NCBI GenBank assembly: GCA_900769815.1
Contig: CAAGID010000021.1
Coordinates: 1-16,754, forward strand
DNA: 16,754 nt
From: Clostridia bacterium
GTDB taxonomy: Bacteria > Bacillota > Clostridia > Christensenellales > QALW01
Direction: 5' to 3'
The position numbers and the translations under genes were made by a program. The notes beneath the pieces are model-generated. The model was not told the DNA's origin. It ran no database searches and saw only the letters and a program-made list of their open reading frames with translations. Shown here in pieces: positions 14,192 to 16,754 of the stretch. The number at the start of each line of letters is the position of its first letter. Positions within the stretch are counted from its first letter, which is position 1.

Positions 14192-16739
14192 TTAATTCGT
14201 TAATTTCTGATACATCTTCATAAGCTCTGCCACACAGGTGCTCTCAGTCATAGTCTTTACGTCAAATCCATATGCTTGCATCACGGCACGGTCATTGGCT
14301 TGGTGTGCCTTTCGGAGTTCTGGTGGCATAGCAACTTCATCGTAGAGATCAGCCAGAGAGCAATCGGGGTAAAGCGCACGGGCATCAAGAATAGCTTGTG
14401 CAATTTCTTCAATCTTCTTTTTCTGTTCGGCGGTAGGATTACACCAAGGGAAATTGTTATAAACTATCTTAATTGAATAATCATATCTCATTTCCAATCT
14501 ACCGCAAACAGCACGCATCCATGCCATATGTACATTTGACTCCAAAATGCCAAAATGATATAATTCAGCATTCGGCATCAATCTAAGTTTGTTGCTACAA
14601 AGAACACTATCATCCATATATCCCATAGGAACATATTTTCGTTTTTCTGAAGAAACTTCCGGTATTACAACAAACTTGCCAACAGGCATATTTTCCGTTT
14701 GGAAACGGGTAGGCGTGTCTGCCAATTTTAATGTAGCTGCTCTTTTGCTTTTTAATCTAAATTCTCGAACGGCTTGAACTCGTTTTAAGCATTCAGGCAT
14801 TTTTCTTAGTTCATTAGGAGAACATTTACCCAACCACAGACAATATCGCGGCTCTTGATTTATGAACTCTTGAGCACCATACCAAGGTTTAAACCACTTT
14901 TCAGATTGTGGTTCTTTCTTTATAAACTCGTTTTTTTCTTCTAAAGAAAACAGATAATTTCCGTCATCTATAGGTTGATTTCCCATAGCAATGCTTGGCA
15001 CATTACATAAAGGTGCGATTCTGTTTTCTATAAAAACATTGTTAGCATCAACTAAATAACCATTGATGTTATTAACTACAAGGGGACGCTCAGCTGAATA
15101 TATAACTTTAGGTCTATAAGATGGAGCACAACTAAACCCAACAATAACACAATGAACGTGAGCCTTAATGCTTGCCTCGCTATCCCAACGGAATGTACGA
15201 TGTGCAAAATCAATATGAATCCCTTCTTCAAAAAGAGGTTTCCAAAGGGTAGCAACACTTTCACCTTGTGAGATAGAATTTGTTGACACCAACGCTGTGC
15301 GAATATATGTACCTTTCATAAGCTCAGAAGCTTTTTTATACCAACATGAAACGTAATCAAGATTACCTGAATTTTTCCATTTTTCTCCGAACACGTCAAA
15401 CAACTCGTCTTTTTGTTCTTTGTTCATCCAACGTGCACCAACAAAAGGCGGATTACCCATTATGTAATTGAGCTTGTCCTTCGGCACAACAGTTTCCCAA
15501 TCGGTACGGAGGGCGTTGCCTTCTACGATGTTGGCATAGGATTTCAGCGGGAGGAAATCGAGGGACATATTTACAATATCCTCGGTTTCCTTAAGCATCT
15601 GGCTTTCTGCAATCCAAAGTGCAGTTTTTGCAACGGTAACAGCAAAATCGTTGATCTCAATGCCGTAGAATTGACCGATAGAAACCTTAATCAAACCATC
15701 ATATCCAAGTAAAATCTGTCCCTGGTTGATAATCTCCAAGGCTTCATTCTCCAAACGGCGCAAGGAAATATAGGTTTCGGTCAGGAAGTTACCGGAACCA
15801 CAGGCAGGATCAAAGAACGTAAGCTTAGACAGCTTTTCACGGAATGCTTCTGCTTTATCGTTGCGAATCTTGGGTACTTTCAGTGCCTTGATCTCTGCAA
15901 GCTCCTCGCGAAGTTCATCAAGGAAAAGCGGGTCAATAACCTTATGGATATTTTCGATAGAGGTATAGTGCATACCGCCGCTGCGACGGGTTTCGGGGTT
16001 CAATGTGGACTCGAACACGGCACCAAATATGGTGGGGCTGATCTGCGACCAGTCGAAATCTTCGCTTGCATTGTGCAGGAGCAAATCAACAATATCCTGC
16101 GTCATGTTGGGAATTTCAATATTTTCGTCAGCAAACAAGCCGCCGTTCACGTAAGGGAATGCTGCTAAAGCATCATCCATATACGGATCACGCTCTTCGG
16201 TTTTGGTATCGAGCACACGGAAAAGGTCAATAAGTGCACGACGCACGTCTTTCACGTTAAAGCTCTTTATGTAATTATGGAATTTCAGATGACCACCGAA
16301 AATACCTGCGTCCTCTGCATAAAGGCAAAACACAAGACGGACACAAAGCATATTCAAGCTGCGCAGAGTTTCTTCACTGTCGGGATGAATATACTGCTTT
16401 AGAATGGCATCGTACAGTTTGCCCACAAGCTCACCGGCTTTGATGGAGATCTGTTCCTCGCGGTGCAGAAGCTCACTCTTTTCTTCTACAAGAAATTGCA
16501 GGCGATAATACTCCTTGCCGAGATCCTTAAGCATTATACTTTCCGGATTACCTGTAGGCTTCTCCATATCGTAGATAAGGAACTCTTCAAAATTGCAAGT
16601 GATGATCCAACGAGGACGCTGCGAATAAGGCAGTGCCGCCGAATATCTCTGTGCCTGCTGAAAGGGATTGAGCAGTGTTCCATCAGACTGTCGAATGGGG
16701 CTGCGTAGATTAAGGCCCTTCTTTTTCTGCTCGATGAGC
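14192..16739 (-). CDS. MmeI-type (type IIL/IIG) restriction enzyme and adenine methyltransferase, 5'-truncated
   Basis: One polypeptide that should both cut and methylate DNA. Numbering from the internal Met at 16567, residues 60-200 form the helical spacer (MLCVRLVFCLYAEDAGIF at 73-90), DPACGSGNF (253-261) is the SAM-binding motif and NPPF (372-375) the amino-methylation motif. The target-recognition region follows (about 450-700), and a C-terminal helical part starts near EQKKKIEEIAQAILDARALY. Upstream of 16567 the frame stays open to the contig end and reads LIEQKKKG, then RQSDGTLLNPFQQAQRY and RPRWIITCNFEEF. This fits the end of the N-terminal nuclease domain, with E-Q-K as the ExK catalytic part. 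The start lies outside the window, so 16567 is not the real start. Roughly the first 100 residues are missing. Bases 14440-15470 are more AT-rich than the flanks. Confidence 0.9.
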
Positions 16740-16754
16740 AGATCGGAAGAGCAC
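16740..16754 (+). other. Illumina TruSeq adapter remnant at the contig end
   Basis: The last 15 bases, AGATCGGAAGAGCAC, match exactly the first 15 bases of the common Illumina TruSeq adapter. A chance 15-base match ending at the contig terminus is very unlikely. The methyltransferase reading frame stays open through it, but residues coded there are not biological. Confidence 0.95.

Noticed and set aside
15413..15712. Plus-strand open frame inside the methyltransferase
   Set aside because: It lies opposite the NPPF-motif region of a conserved enzyme and its translation shows no recognisable domain.
1..16754. CRISPR array, tRNA, rRNA, insertion sequence or prophage
   Set aside because: No regularly spaced repeats, no cloverleaf or rRNA-like sequence outside the T-box, and no transposase, integrase or phage structural gene was seen.

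Overview
The window looks like one complete metagenomic contig from a low-to-mid GC Firmicute, probably a Clostridia or Oscillospiraceae-type gut bacterium. Three things point this way: a Gram-positive pheS-pheT operon under a T-box riboswitch, strong AGGAGG ribosome sites, and sigma-A promoters. Every gene I can support lies on the minus strand, so transcription runs from high to low coordinates. I can name the organism only at this broad level.

Layout, in order of coordinate. Positions 1-143 hold a repeat-like gene-free edge, a 12-bp hairpin and a plus-strand intrinsic terminator. Positions 142-3849 hold pheT and pheS with a phenylalanine-specific T-box leader (UUC specifier, antiterminator and competing terminator) and a promoter. 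Positions 3868-11782 hold an eight-gene operon for a lipid-carried amino-sugar. It starts at a perfect-consensus promoter (TTGACA, 17 bp, TATAAT) and reads: GT-C membrane glycosyltransferase, WecE-type sugar aminotransferase, GtrB/ArnC-type polyprenyl-phosphate glycosyltransferase, SDR epimerase or reductase, second DegT-type aminotransferase, ATP-grasp ligase, and two small SMR/EamA-type membrane proteins resembling ArnE and ArnF. Most junctions are ATGA overlaps. Positions 11786-13021 hold a TraB/GumN-type lipoprotein and a PspC-domain protein. Positions 13022-16754 are accessory: a gene-free stretch with short direct repeats, a decayed macrodomain fragment, an unrecognised 266-residue protein, and a MmeI-type (type IIL/IIG) restriction-methyltransferase that runs off the end of the contig.

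How the genes fit together. The sugar operon has a counterpart for nearly every step of the proteobacterial Arn (aminoarabinose) pathway: make an amino-sugar nucleotide, load it on undecaprenyl phosphate, flip it with a heterodimeric SMR pair, and transfer it outside with a GT-C enzyme. The sugar here is more likely Fuc4N, because of the close WecE match, and an ATP-grasp enzyme occupies the place where Arn has a formyltransferase. That suggests aminoacylation or acylation of the sugar amine. This is the best candidate in the window for an undescribed system.

The second candidate is the restriction-methyltransferase with its small partner. Its central methylase/target-recognition region is visibly more AT-rich than both ends of the same gene, as expected after a specificity swap. 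The last 15 bases of the window match the start of the Illumina TruSeq adapter exactly, so the contig end is artefactual and the true gene continues upstream.
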